Origin: Ascochyta rabiei | Lineage: Eukaryota > Ascomycota > Dothideomycetes > Pleosporales > Didymellaceae | DNA: 64,000 bases | Direction of reading: 5' to 3' | NCBI RefSeq assembly: GCF_004011695.2 | Contig: NC_082420.1 | Location: 682,001 to 746,000, forward strand | Part shown: positions 11,149 to 22,047 of the stretch, piece by piece | How the letters are laid out: each line of letters starts with the position of its first letter | Position numbering within the stretch: the stretch's first letter is position 1 | Program-made: the position numbers and the translations under genes | The notes under the pieces: generated by a model | Databases searched by the model: none | What the model was told of the DNA's origin: nothing | What the model saw: the letters and a program-made list of their open reading frames with translations, nothing else

Positions 11149-11982
11149 CTACAATCTCGACACTCTCTCCCTCGCCGCCTCCCAGTCTTCCTCCTCGGCA
11201 GTATCGATGCCCTGATCGGCCAGCTTCTGGATGGCCTGCTTCGGATCCTCATCTCCATCGATTACATCCACCCATCCAGTTACGCCTGTCTCCAGGGCCG
11301 CAACGATGGCATGTGCTGTAGTGTCACGGCTGGTCTTCCCCCCGGTTCCGATTTTTCCAACCTTTACGCCGCCGGCCTTCTCGTCGGTCAGACCGCCAGG
11401 CCTTAGACTGATACCAGCGAAACGCTCGTGCTTGGGTACACCATCCTTGGCCTCTTTCTCTGTGCGCTCACGTGACAAAACGGTCAGAACCTCGTCTGCG
11501 GCAACCTTTGCCTTGTAGTACGTAGGCAAAATCTCAGTGTTGGTCTTTTGTGCAGTCTCGTTGTCTTCGTTGCTCCACCAACTCGGTCTGCCCCTTCGGC
11601 TTGACAGGTACGAAACTGTGAGGAATTTCTTCACACTGGGTGTGTGGATACTAGCCTTTGTGAACGCGATAGCCGCGTCGCGGTCAACAGCGATTGTGTT
11701 CGATGCACCACCCTTACCACCTGCACCAGCACTCCAGACCACCCAGTCCGGCTTTACTCGCTCGATGATCTGCTTTGCATCGGACTCTGTCTTGACATCT
11801 GAAACGCTGCTAACAAGCACATCGAGCTTGCCAGGCTGGCCCTTGCCCAAAGCTTCGATTGTAGGTTTCTGGTCTGCTGTTCGGATGACTGAGGTCACAT
11901 TCCAGGATCGTGAGAGGAGTAAAGGTGTGAGGAGCTGCGAGACCTTGCCATGACCGCCGATGAGCAAAACGTGGTGAGACAT
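11149..11982 (-). CDS. atypical short-chain dehydrogenase/NAD(P)-binding Rossmann protein
   Basis: Single exon, 277 aa, ATG at 11982. It opens with a Rossmann beta-alpha unit and glycine motif (VLLIGGHGKVSQLL). A VVWSAGAGGKGG strand comes next, then YYKAKVAADEVL with the Y-x3-K arrangement of extended/atypical SDRs, and ISLRPGGLTDEKAGGV. This is the NmrA/NAD-epimerase-like group that includes UPF0659 proteins of yeast. The substrate is unknown. Its upstream region shares two sequence blocks with that of the neighbouring MFS gene, and both genes lie on the minus strand. Confidence 0.85.
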   Translation of the reverse strand: MSHHVLLIGGHGKVSQLLTPLLLSRSWNVTSVIRTADQKPTIEALGKGQPGKLDVLVSSVSDVKTESDAKQIIERVKPDWVVWSAGAGGKGGASNTIAVDRDAAIAFTKASIHTPSVKKFLTVSYLSSRRGRPSWWSNEDNETAQKTNTEILPTYYKAKVAADEVLTVLSRERTEKEAKDGVPKHERFAGISLRPGGLTDEKAGGVKVGKIGTGGKTSRDTTAHAIVAALETGVTGWVDVIDGDEDPKQAIQKLADQGIDTAEEEDWEAARERVSRL

Positions 11983-12491
11983 CTTATGGAAGTAGAGAGC
12001 CCTTTGTGGTTGTAGTTTGTAAATGGAAGTTGTGAAGAAGATGTGTTTGAACTGTTACATGCTTCAATGCAATTCTTGGTTCTGCTGCTATTAGTACCCT
12101 CATGAACAATGTCGAGCAATGACGTTGTTGCCTTAAAGTCCGGCTCGGCCCGACCATGCTGCCACAACGATTCGTCAAGCCTCGAAGACGTGATGAGTCT
12201 GCTTATAAACGCATATATTGCGTGAGGAATGGTGGAGCTCTCAATTCATCTCGCCACCCTCCGTCGCTGACAATCGGCTCTGCCGCTACTTGGTTTACCG
12301 CATAGAATTACACAACGCGACACGACTGCCAAGACGAAGTGAAACTCAAGCCTCTGCCCTACAAGTCGGCCCCAAAACCACTTGAATCTCCTGGCAGCCT
12401 AAACTTGCCAAGTGCATCTCGTTGCGTGTCTCAGGCAGCAGCATATTTTAAGTTGTCGTGCGCATGCTTGGTCTTGCACAATCATCGCACA
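11983..12491. other. divergent promoter region, 509 bp
   Basis: Separates the SDR gene (minus) from the F-box-like gene (plus). It contains the TGCTCGACATT and ATTGCATTGAAGCATGT blocks (minus strand, about 12120-12055). No coding feature. Confidence 0.5.
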
Positions 12492-13421
12492 ATGGCTCCT
12501 TGTACCAAAACTGAATACGACACGTTCAAGGACCGATTCCTTCGCCTCCCAAGAGAGCTGCGCGATCTGGTCTATGCTAATGTTTACGCCGATTCAGCAC
12601 CAGTGGACATGGGGACTATTGATGCAGATCCAACAAGCATGGCTCTAGTCACATCTCAAGGACACCAGCTAGATCCGGAACATGCGGCGGAGGTCCTAGA
12701 GGCATTCTACACCCATAACACGTTCAATGTCACCTTCCCGGATGGCGATGTTATAACTCGCACTTGGCCTATCCCATTGAGTCCGCATCCACAATACCAC
12801 AAATACATTCGAACACTCAACGTTTACGCACGAGAAGCGGACATCAGCCCAACTGCCTCTCTGAGAGCCATCGAAAACAGGTACAAAGATGTGACGTTTC
12901 TTAGAAGGGTGCACTGGGAAAGTTTTCTAGGGTTGCCACGGCTCGAGCGATTAAATATCTACCTGCAAAAGCGACACAGTCAATACTTCTCATGGGCAGA
13001 CTTCAGCCCAGTCCTTATCGAACTACGCCAAAGATTGCCTAGGCTCCAACTGACTTTCAGCATCTCTTTTGACACGCTGCTGGAACGGTACTGGTCCGAC
13101 CCCATCTGGGAGAATTATACGGAGCCTGGCAACGTGGTCGAGACACCCTACGACCCGATGGGGTTCGTCGACATTTCTGAACTGATCAAGGCACCTACGG
13201 AAGAGGACGTCCAGTATGTGCAAGAGCATTGCTCTGAGCAAAAGGGAAGTCCTGGCAGGGATATCCTGACAGGTCTCCTCGATGAGACAGCACCGCAGCG
13301 AAGAGCACTGGCAGTGCATTATGTCGTTCGCGAACCGTCTCTACTAAGGGTACGGATGATGGAGCACTATGAGACCTATAAGAGGACAATGAGGACCGTA
13401 GCAGACAAAAACCCAGTCTAA
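12492..13421 (+). CDS. hypothetical protein with F-box/2EXR-like N-terminus
   Basis: Single exon, 309 aa from MAPCTKTEYDTF (an in-frame ATG lies 51 codons upstream at 12339, but that stretch looks like leader). The motif FLRLPRELRDLVYANVY at residues 14-30 is the opening found in many fungal F-box-like or 2EXR proteins, which often continue into lineage-specific sequence, as here (LERLNIYLQKRH, MGFVDISELI). No catalytic motif is recognised. F-box-like proteins usually serve as substrate adaptors, but nothing in the sequence gives a target. Confidence 0.65.
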   Translation: MAPCTKTEYDTFKDRFLRLPRELRDLVYANVYADSAPVDMGTIDADPTSMALVTSQGHQLDPEHAAEVLEAFYTHNTFNVTFPDGDVITRTWPIPLSPHPQYHKYIRTLNVYAREADISPTASLRAIENRYKDVTFLRRVHWESFLGLPRLERLNIYLQKRHSQYFSWADFSPVLIELRQRLPRLQLTFSISFDTLLERYWSDPIWENYTEPGNVVETPYDPMGFVDISELIKAPTEEDVQYVQEHCSEQKGSPGRDILTGLLDETAPQRRALAVHYVVREPSLLRVRMMEHYETYKRTMRTVADKNPV

Positions 13422-14281
13422 GCATAGATATTGTTAGCGAACTGCGATGGCACAAATTGACTGTGTAACTCAAACTCGTTGGTGACCGTCAAAGCAGTAT
13501 TCGTGAAAGTATGGAAACAGCCTCGTCTATGAAAGAAACAGGCCGGCTCACATATTATGATAAGAGCGGTGTCGATTCTTTCGCAAACATAGGTAGATCC
13601 AGGCAGTTTGCTTGCTAGACAACCCAGTCAGAGGTGGTGAACAGACCGCATCTTGAGGACACTGAATGATAGAGATTCGGCTTACAGAAACACAGCACTG
13701 GTGCGACCTGGCTGAGTTGAAGAAGGACAAGAAGCTCATTACTAAGTTCGACCGTACAAGCAGAGAACACGGGGTTTGAGGTAACGAGACGTACACGAAA
13801 TGAGGCGAAAGGTGGCATGTAAGCCTCAGGAGCAACAAGCTAGAGTATAAGCAGATAGAATACCAATGCTGCTTGATGCAAAAAGTGTGATGTGCACAAA
13901 CTCAGATTTAGGTTCTTAGACAAAGCTGCGCTGAACAAGCTGCGTACCTACACAGCGTCAGACGAACTTTGAATATCGTACTGTGAGTCGGACAACGGGT
14001 AGGATTCAGGTAGGCTTCAGGTAGGATCCATTCTTGGGTTGCTGATATTGTGGAGTTAACAGAAGCAAGCCAAGGGATACCAATACAAGGCCAATAAGGC
14101 CGCGGCAGCGATGACGTCCGTTTCAGAAGCTTGGCTCTCCACATCGCAGGTCTGCAGCAACGTCGCAACCTCAGCGGCAATAACACATCACCATCTTCAT
14201 CTCCAGATACACCATCACCCCCCTGCGAAGCTCGTATCACCGGTCGCCAAACTGCGGTATCCACACCTCTCCAGCTCCAAC
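13422..14281. other. intergenic, 860 bp
   Basis: Between the F-box-like gene and TVP15. Only short open frames with no domain-like sequence on either strand; no repeat seen. Confidence 0.6.
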
Positions 14282-15284
14282 ATGGACTTCTCCGACATTT
14301 TGTATGTGCATGCGATTCTGAGGCTCGACCGAGCTTGAGCTCTGCTCCAGGCAGCAGCATCGGGTGCTGCCATTGGCGTTAAATACAGCATAGCTAACAA
14401 TTTTGCAGTCGTATGGTGAACTTCGCCGTCGCCGCCTTCATTGTTCTTGGTGGTGTTGCGAAGTTGTTCCCTTTCAACGATTTGTGAGTACACCTGTTAC
14501 GACGGTTTCGTCTCAACAATCACGCCTACGACGAGCACACGTGCAACCTGCGTCGCCGCAAACCGCACCAACAGTCCCGATACGCACAACACTTGAAGAC
14601 CAGAACGCGACTGTGGAGAGAGGCGTGGCTGTCAAGCTTGGCACTGATGCGCCAGTGACAGCGTTCTTCAGTAGCGCAAATTGATCAACAAGTGTCGTCC
14701 TCGGGGCTATACAGAAGCAAGGACATCTCAGCGCGGGTGATCGCGCAATGCAAGCGCATGACGATCTCGTGTGGCTTCATGCGCTGGCTCGCGGCAATAT
14801 CCAGCAGAACGGTGCTGACAGGCCGTGTAGCTCACACATCATTCTCGGTGTCTACCTGATAATCTTCGGGGCCGGTAAGAGCTGCTACAAAACATTGGAC
14901 GAGGAGCAAGAACTCACACGACCACAGGTACTGCGCTTCTTGAGTTCCAGATCCCTCAGCAAGTCGCTCGTTATGCCTCCTTCATGTTCTCCTTCCTCGG
15001 CCGTGGTATCTGTAAGTGAACTGCAGGTTCTGCACAGCGTCGCACACTGATCGCCTGTAGTTTATGTCTTCATCGGATCCGTGATCGTTGGTAACGGCTG
15101 GTTCCGCATTGTCCCCGGTACCATTGTTGGTATCATTGGTCTTGCCTACGCTGTCTTGGAGTACATTCCCTCGATCGAGCCTCCAGCGAACATGCGGTAC
15201 GTCTAAGTGACGATTGGATCGACAATTCCATGCTGATGCTGCAACAGCGATGCCGACGCCGGCTGGGGCGCTGAGCAAGTCTAA
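14282..15284 (+). CDS. TVP15: COPI-associated Golgi membrane protein, Tvp15-like
   Basis: Six small exons, all phases consistent: 14282-14301, 14409-14483, 14831-14874, 14928-15011, 15061-15196 and 15248-15284, giving 131 aa. The protein starts MDFSDIFRMVNFAV. It has four hydrophobic segments (AAFIVLGGVAKLF, IILGVYLIIFGA, FMFSFLGRGIFYVFIGSVIV, GTIVGIIGLAYAVL) and ends EYIPSIEPPANMRDADAGWG, the hallmark of the COPI-associated/Tvp15 family. The role is in late-Golgi membranes, with no enzymatic activity expected. It is intron-rich for its size: intron 2 is 347 nt, and 5 introns interrupt 396 coding bases. Confidence 0.92.
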
Positions 15285-16616
15285 AGCCCTGAATCCACGC
15301 GCGAGGACGGCGGTCGACGAATCCTCGAGCGCGCACGTCCGATTTCTAGCATTTGAGCCTCGGCGATTGTCTATTGCTTTTCTCTTGTACTAAAATACGC
15401 GTTGCATGGGGTGGCTGGTCTTGCCAGGCGGATTGCCATCGACATCTACAAGACGCTCTCGGCACAGTCTTGGTGCGGAGTCGGAGATCCATTTTGGGAT
15501 CAAGCAAGTCTTGAGCGTTGGCGCGGAAGGCTTTTGCCAATCTTGGAGCCTGCAGTCTGGTGTTTTTGCGTACCTTCCGTAACTATACATCCAGACATAT
15601 TGCTCACACGTGCTCGCTTGTCTTAGTGTCCGCGCCGCATGAACCGGGCTCGGGTGTGCTTCCTAGCGCCTTGGTTACAGATGGGGATCACTCGATCGGA
15701 TTTCGCAGGCATTCGAATCAGATGGAAGATGCGATAAGATCTGACGCAACATGGTGCAAGGTCAGGCATGACATCCTTGTGTTGTGCCTTTGGACCCTGA
15801 TTCGGACGTTTGGTCACTCCTGTTGAACAAAGCAAACTGCGAATGATTGACTTACGCGTCTCTTAACAGGGTTTTGTGCATCGGAAATAGGGAATACCGA
15901 GGCGAACGGCTCCAGGTCCGCTGACAGGTGACTTAATTGCTAAGACTTATTGGCGCGCGAGAGGCAACTTGACAGACTCGCATTGCCACAGCCACGCTCA
16001 TTGGTGTACGGCAAAGTCGAGGGCTCCCTGATTGGACGCAAGCGTCAGCAACATGCAAACGGAAGCTTGACGGAGTTATGGCGTTGTAATGGAATTGCCT
16101 GGGACAATGGTTCGTGCTGGTCGGTTGCTTACAAGCTCTAGGGCTGGGTGGGGCGAAGGTCCGCTTACTTTGGCCGGGATGCGATTGGCTGCAGAGCGCA
16201 AGGCGGTGAATGAATTTGGCTATGCACAGTGAATCTACGACCCCAGCAAGCTCACTCCAGTAACCATCGCAGGGGCCGAGCTATGACGAGAAGTAATACC
16301 GAAGCGCATGACAACCTCCCTTGCTAACTCCAAGGCCCCAAAAAAGCAACCCTCCATCCGTTCAGCGTGCCACACACACCTAACCTTGTGAAGCAAGCTC
16401 TAGGGTCACCCGCATATCACCCACTGCTCACGCCTGCGCCACTGCTTCTTTCGCCCTATTTTCTTTTGGCTACCAAATTAACAGAGGTTTCGTTTCGAAG
16501 CACCTCTCTCAGCCTCCAACATCTCCCCTCTCTTTCCCAGGCAACACTGCGGTACCCCATCACCAGACCGCGCGTATCGCTTGCGCCTGCTTCCTATTGG
16601 CAAGGCCACTGCCACA
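15285..16616. other. long upstream region of SREA, 1.3 kb
   Basis: No gene recognised. A CGATAAG GATA-type site lies at 15732-15738. A pyrimidine-rich segment ending tctttcccag at 16541 could be the acceptor of a leader intron. Long leaders are common for fungal regulators. Confidence 0.5.
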
Positions 16617-18271
16617 ATGGCGCATCCTTCAGGCAGCGGAGGCACGTCACTTGCTCCAACGCCCACGCATCCGCACCACTTATCGCGAGAGTCGAGTAGA
16701 GAAGAACTGGAAATGGCCGAGAGCCTCCGACGTCTGAATCAGGTTCAAGATACTCACATGTCAAACACGGGATCGCCCTTGAGGGAGCAACAACAATCAA
16801 GCACACCGCAGGATGACCAGAAGTCCGAAATTTATCACTCACTCGAAGATGCCGTGCCTATCGCGGGCGCATCGGCCTCGCCGGCTCCTTCAACATCGTT
16901 ATCGTTACCACCGCCGAGTGCCGGCGGAAGTAGCGCGCCTATAATTGGACAGGTCTGCAGGTATGTTGCTTCGCTCGATTCGAGACTCCAGCCGATCAAG
17001 GCTCAAAACTCAGGAGCCCACCACATGAATACGGGGATACTGACAGAGTAAAGCAATTGCAGAACCACCCAAACACCGCTCTGGCGTCGTTCGCCGACAG
17101 GCGAGACTGTCTGCAATGCCTGTGGACTGTACATCAAAGCGAGAAACCAGCAACGCCCAGTCAACCTAAAGCGTAACCCCCCTTCACAGCCAACTGTCTC
17201 GTCGCAACAGAGCCCAACATCTAACGCCAGCGCCAACCGAGAAGTTTCTCCTGGAAATCTTGCTGCATCACCTCAAGTTGCGACCTATGTTGCCGCGGAC
17301 CAAATGGCTGCGGGGACATGTCCAGGAGGTGGCAGGTGTAACGGCACTGGAGGTCAGCAAGGTTGCAGTGGTTGTCCTGCGTTCAACAATCGTGTGTCCA
17401 AGACGGCCAAGTTCGCATTGCAGCAGGCAAATGCTTCGCCAAAGTCTGCAGACGGTACGAACGAGAACAGTACACTCGGCCCATGTTCAGGATCCGCCTC
17501 TACAAATGCGATTCCGGCGTGTCAGAACTGCGGTACCACAATCACACCTCTCTGGAGAAGGGATGACGCCGGCCACATTATTTGCAATGCATGTGGTACG
17601 TACAACGGGGACATGACTACGCTGTGAGCACTTACTAACGATGTTGGATAGGGTTGTACTACAAGCTGCATGGCGCTCACCGTCCCGTCGCAATGAAGAA
17701 ACAAGAAATCAAGCGCCGGAAACGAGTTGTCCCCGCTGGCGAAACTGGCTCGCAGGCCGCGCCATCCGTCGCAAACTACTCGCCCCCACAACGCACATCG
17801 CAAACACCTGTCCTCGATGGCTCAACATCTCCCGACCCAATCGAATCGCGCGAACAGTACACTCCCGAACCCAGGGGTCCTCTCGCAGTCGACTTCACCC
17901 ACTATCACAACAACAACATCAACAACCATCTCAGCGTCACATCGAATCCTAATCCAGCCGCACCATCGCCACGGAAACGTAGTCTCAGTGCTACTATGGA
18001 TCCTAACGAGTTACCATCGAGAACCGCGAGTGCAGTACCGCACCGGCTGAACGCCATTTCGTCTATTCTTAACCACCCACGTGCTGAAGAAACAAATATC
18101 GATCCGTCGTTATCCGTGCCATTGCGACCATCTGGCGGTTCCTCGCCGAACCCGACCGCGACACAGGAAGACAAAGCTGCTCGAAGGGAACGGCTGATAC
18201 GCGAGTCCGAAGCTATGAAGAAGGAATTGGAAAGAAGACAGAAAGAGCTGGACGAACTAGAACATGAGTAA
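16617..18271 (+). CDS. sreA: SREA-type GATA factor, repressor of siderophore/iron uptake genes
   Basis: Three exons (16617-16960, 17054-17595, 17652-18271), 501 aa. Two GATA zinc fingers: C114/C117/C135/C138 ([20 protein letters not shown]) and C271/C274/C292/C295 ([11 protein letters not shown]). Between them lies the family's diagnostic Cys-rich iron-sensing region, C204/C210/C219/C222 ([20 protein letters not shown]). A C-terminal coiled coil closes the protein (about residues 472-501). This architecture is that of SREA/SREP/URBS1/Fep1, which repress iron acquisition when iron is replete. Finger 1 is created by splicing: the acceptor must be gtaaag|CAATTGC, because using the next AG loses the second Cys. 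The start ATG follows a C/T-rich leader. Confidence 0.93.
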
Positions 18272-19439
18272 AACTGTTCAGGCGTTTATGGGCAAAACAA
18301 TGACAAAACCGGTCGGCCTTTTGTTTTTTTGGAGTAACATGACGAATCACGAAAAGCGACGTCTAGATATAGGCGGGAGGGAAGGTGTTTTGAACGCAAG
18401 TGCCTGTATGATACAAGGTACCAGGATTTGTCCCTGTATTTCTTAAAAGATTTCAGCTGGTGGCGCACTGCGCTGTTGTGGAAGTGTTCGGCGCCATTTT
18501 TGTGCCTTGACAGACTGTCAAAGTCTCTCAACACCAAGCATACTAATATACCGAGACTGTTCCTCTGCCATTGAACGCGTGACCTCGGATGAAAGTTCTC
18601 TTGAGTCTCCAGTTCGAAAGGAGGCACATGATCACATAGCAGCATGGCATTGCGCACCATTACCCCGAAAGCCCCGCCGCACGACCACCTCGTCCAACAA
18701 CCCACAACCCAGAACCTCACCGCCCTCCTCCACATCCTCACCTCGTCCGTCCGTCCGTCCGTCCCACGCTGCCAATCCTTCCTCGCTGCATTCACGGCGT
18801 GCGCAAACTAACAACCCACCTTTGGCGACGCCAGTGGCAGTCACAGTGACAGAGACAGCATCTAGCACGCCACCATGGATTACACGCCCGAGACGAGTCT
18901 CCAGTTCGAGTCTGCGCTGAATCAGACGCCTGTTACTGTTTCCGTGGGTGGGCCCGGGTGGGCGAGGGCGGTGACGGGAGCCGAGCCGGGGGCGATTGAG
19001 AAGTGGGTGAGAGATGATGGAGGAGTATCGCAGGCTTGTTTGACGGTTGATGGGGGGATGGGGTTGTGGCGGGAACCGAGCGTCTGGGGTGGGTTGTCAT
19101 GTCTGATGTTGTGTTTTAGGTGCATATGTCGTGGTTGTGCGGTTGTAGACGCTGGGCTCAAGGGGGAGGATGGTGTTTCTTAGGGTTTGGGTTCTTGGAG
19201 TCGCGAGATGCTTGTTGGTGGATAGCAACAGCATACCGAAACCACTTTTGGAGAAAATCATGGGGTTGTAAGGAAGAGAGCATGGAACAGAGATCCACCC
19301 AGAAGTGGAGGCAAGGTACTACTTGGCTTGATGGGTATTGAAGGGCAGAACCAAGCGTGCAAGGGTAAGCTATATGCAGTACCGACGCACGTGTATTAAT
19401 CAATCGCTAGCCATCCTACTCCACGCTCTACAAAACTGC
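18272..19439. other. intergenic, 1.17 kb, with a doubtful small ORF
   Basis: 3' flanks of SREA and of the MATE gene (convergent). A plus ORF 18875-19183 (102 aa) has a good start context (CACCATGG), but its second half reads like random sequence. A 57-codon frame from 18643 (MALRTITPK) ends at the CTAAC of 18806-18810. Neither is convincing as a gene. CCGTCCGTCCGTCC occurs at 18747-18762. Confidence 0.45.
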
Positions 19440-21443
19440 TCAATTCGCGGCATTCCTGATCTTGGCCGCCTCGACTGCCCGATCCCAGCTCGTTCGGTAG
19501 ATGAACACGCACTCAATCAGACTGACCACGCCCAACGCCACCGCGGGTCCTGCCCACAACCCCCACAATCCCCATTTTGCGCCAAATCCGGCGCCGAAAC
19601 TAATCGGCATGCCGATGATGTAATATGCGAGTAGGCTTACATAGCCGCCAACTTCTTGCCTGCCCAGTCCGCGCAGTATACCGTTGCAGTTTGCGGCCAG
19701 AGCGTCGAAAACTTGGAATGTGGCGCACAAGGGGAGCAGTTTGGCGACGAGGTCGATGACTTCTTCGTCCGGAGTAAAGAGACGGGGGATCTGGTTGCGC
19801 AGTAGACTAAGAAGAAACAGATTACCGAAGCCGACAATGATGGAGGCTACAAGCGCTACCTTCGCTGCTGTCTTGGCGGGCACCGCCAGCGTAGCACCGA
19901 TAAGGTTGGCAATACGTGTCGAGGCTGCGACGCTCATGGGGAATGGGATCTGGAAGGTGAGGCCTGTGATACTTCCTAGCACGGACTGGGCAGCAAGTTC
20001 GCTCTCGCCGAGCCAGGAGGAGGACAGGGTAAGGACTTCGAAGGCCAGGAATTCTGCGAGAACCATGACAAGACCTGGAAGTGCGAGTTTGATCATCGGT
20101 GTCCAGTTCTTCAAGGCTCGGCGGTCGAAGCCTCCCCAGCACTGGTAGCCGTCGATGAAGCGGACGTACAAGAAGAGTGCGATAGGGAGGACGTTCTCAG
20201 TGATGGCGACGGCAATTGGCGCACCGACGAAACCCCAGCCAAGGTGCCAGACGAACAGCCAGTTCAGGAAAGCGTTGAGCGGCGCGCAGACGAGCAAAAT
20301 GTACATGTTTATGCTGAACAGACCTTGCGCTTGGACGTAGCGTTTCCCACTCTCGAACGCCGCGTAGCCTGGTGCGCCAAAGATCAGGACTCGCAAGTAG
20401 AGACCAGCGAGGCGCGCGGTTTCTTTTTCGGGAACGATGAGGGACAGGATCTCAGTACCAAAAGCCCAGATGATAGAGATTGGGATGGTGATGAGCAGAA
20501 GGAAGGCGAGCATGCGCTGCAGCTGCAGACCCACAAGATGCGGGCGACCGGAACCGTAGGCTTGGGCACAGAGTGTGTCGAGGGATGTCGCAAGACCCTG
20601 ATAGACTGCATGTCCAGTTATAGAGGCTGTCATGGAGGCGAGAGATACGGCGCCAAGCTCCGTCTTTCCAATGTGGCCGACGGTAAAGATACTGGCCACA
20701 GGAAGGCTGTACTGCAGGAGGAAGGTCAGGATCATGGGCGCGGAACTCTTGGTCAGGACCTTGGTCTCTCGCTTCCAGCTCGTGTTGATCTTTCCGGCCG
20801 CGACTGCTTCGTTCCATTTTTTGTTGATTGTCTTTGGCGTGTCAAGACCTCCGTATGGTTGATCAGGGTCGCCTCCATCAGCCCCAAGCAGGGCGTCTCC
20901 CTCGGAAGCATCCTCATAACCACCAGACTCCTCGTCTGGCGTACTGCGGACTTTTCGCAGGATGGAGGACGAGGTTTTGGGGCCGATCCTGGTAGCTGGC
21001 CCTACGCTTCCTGAACGGGGGTGTTTTGGTAGGAGCAGGTTGTTATCGCGGAGCAAGCTCCGTTCGTCTTCCCTCACAGCTTCCCGCTCTCTTTTTGAGA
21101 GATAGTTGCGCTTCCTTGCAGATGTTGATAAGAAACTTCTTTCCGGTACACTGGAAGATGCAATAGCCAATCCTCGAGGTCCGGGGTTGACGTAGGACGG
21201 TCGGCGATAAGAGTTGATCATGGAATACTGGCGAATTGTCGAGGACCCGGACGAAGATTCGTCATCTCCATCCGTATCTTCAGGTTCGGATGCTGAATCG
21301 TCTTCCTCCAGGTCTCGGGCAATGGCTTCTTCGGCAATGTCTGTGGCGTGTGCAAAGTCGTCCATTTGCGCCGCAACATGGTTGGCAAAATCGTTGATAC
21401 CGGTGGGTTGGTCGGCCTGCGCAGATGACGATGGTAGGGCCAT
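19440..21443 (-). CDS. MATE-family efflux transporter
   Basis: Single exon, 667 aa. The first ~230 residues are cytosolic, acidic and serine-rich (EEDDSASEPEDTDGDDESSS). The MATE core starts about residue 235 with SSAPMILTFLLQYSLPVASI and continues with GHIGKTELGAVSLASMT, GLATSLDTLCAQAYGSG and GILRGLGRQEVGGYVSLLAYY, the conserved MATE repeats. It resembles fungal Erc1/YDR338C-type vacuolar or plasma-membrane drug/cation antiporters; the substrate is unknown. A separate 113-codon frame on the same strand ends 3 bases before this ATG (see 21447-21788). Confidence 0.93.
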   Translation of the reverse strand: MALPSSSAQADQPTGINDFANHVAAQMDDFAHATDIAEEAIARDLEEDDSASEPEDTDGDDESSSGSSTIRQYSMINSYRRPSYVNPGPRGLAIASSSVPERSFLSTSARKRNYLSKREREAVREDERSLLRDNNLLLPKHPRSGSVGPATRIGPKTSSSILRKVRSTPDEESGGYEDASEGDALLGADGGDPDQPYGGLDTPKTINKKWNEAVAAGKINTSWKRETKVLTKSSAPMILTFLLQYSLPVASIFTVGHIGKTELGAVSLASMTASITGHAVYQGLATSLDTLCAQAYGSGRPHLVGLQLQRMLAFLLLITIPISIIWAFGTEILSLIVPEKETARLAGLYLRVLIFGAPGYAAFESGKRYVQAQGLFSINMYILLVCAPLNAFLNWLFVWHLGWGFVGAPIAVAITENVLPIALFLYVRFIDGYQCWGGFDRRALKNWTPMIKLALPGLVMVLAEFLAFEVLTLSSSWLGESELAAQSVLGSITGLTFQIPFPMSVAASTRIANLIGATLAVPAKTAAKVALVASIIVGFGNLFLLSLLRNQIPRLFTPDEEVIDLVAKLLPLCATFQVFDALAANCNGILRGLGRQEVGGYVSLLAYYIIGMPISFGAGFGAKWGLWGLWAGPAVALGVVSLIECVFIYRTSWDRAVEAAKIRNAAN

Positions 21444-21446
21444 TGT

Positions 21447-21788
21447 TCAGTGAGCCCCGCCAGACTCTGTCTCCACCTCTTGGAGCTTGGTCGAGGTCAC
21501 ACTGGAGGTGCGATTGCTCGGAAGCGAAGATGAGCAGGCGAACAGGGTCTTTAAAAGTCCGCAGGTGGAGACCAGACGGATGCCAAAGAGCCTGTTCGCA
21601 TTGACCCGCAAATCACCGAGAGCGGTAGCTCCAAGCGGGATGGCTAGCGTGATGGCGTTAGCCTCGCGCCCTTTTCCAAGTCGTCTCGGGCGCGACCGAT
21701 TGGCCGGTGGCTTCCTGTTGTTCGACATGATGCTGCGAGTGTGACTGTTTGCAGGTGGCTGATCTGAGGTGAGGCGGTGAGTCGACAT
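21447..21788 (-). CDS. upstream ORF abutting the MATE start, or unrelated small protein
   Basis: 113 codons from ATG 21788 to TGA 21449-21447. The stop and the MATE ATG lie in the arrangement TGAACAATGG. The peptide is basic and Ser/Thr-rich with no recognised domain; a second in-frame Met is at residue 21 (MSNNRKPPANRSRPRR). If it lies in the MATE leader it would oblige ribosomes to reinitiate or leak past it. If the transcript starts below 21720 it is not translated. Coding status unproven. Confidence 0.3.
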   Translation of the reverse strand: MSTHRLTSDQPPANSHTRSIMSNNRKPPANRSRPRRLGKGREANAITLAIPLGATALGDLRVNANRLFGIRLVSTCGLLKTLFACSSSLPSNRTSSVTSTKLQEVETESGGAH

Positions 21789-21807
21789 GCATAAGGAGTG
21801 CAGGACA

Positions 21808-21842
21808 TGGCGTGGCGTGGCGTGGCGTGGCGTGGCGTGGCG
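21808..21842. repeat. GTGGC pentanucleotide array, about 7 copies
   Basis: Perfect tandem GTGGC units just upstream of the small ORF next to the MATE gene, in the interval between the MATE and PQ-loop genes (21444-22047). Confidence 0.9.
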
Positions 21843-22047
21843 AGGCTTGGTTTGCTTGGGCGAGCTTCAAGTTGCGTGCTGTTGTGACTAGAGATGGCTC
21901 GAGTCGTGGCGGGTGGTCGTGGTTGCAAGTTGAAAGGTGATAGGGCAGGCACGTGGCTTCGCGTTACACAGGCTCGTGCTTCCCCACTCGACCACAAGAT
22001 TCAAGTGCGTGAAGACGAACTCTTCTATCGACGGAAAAACAACATGT

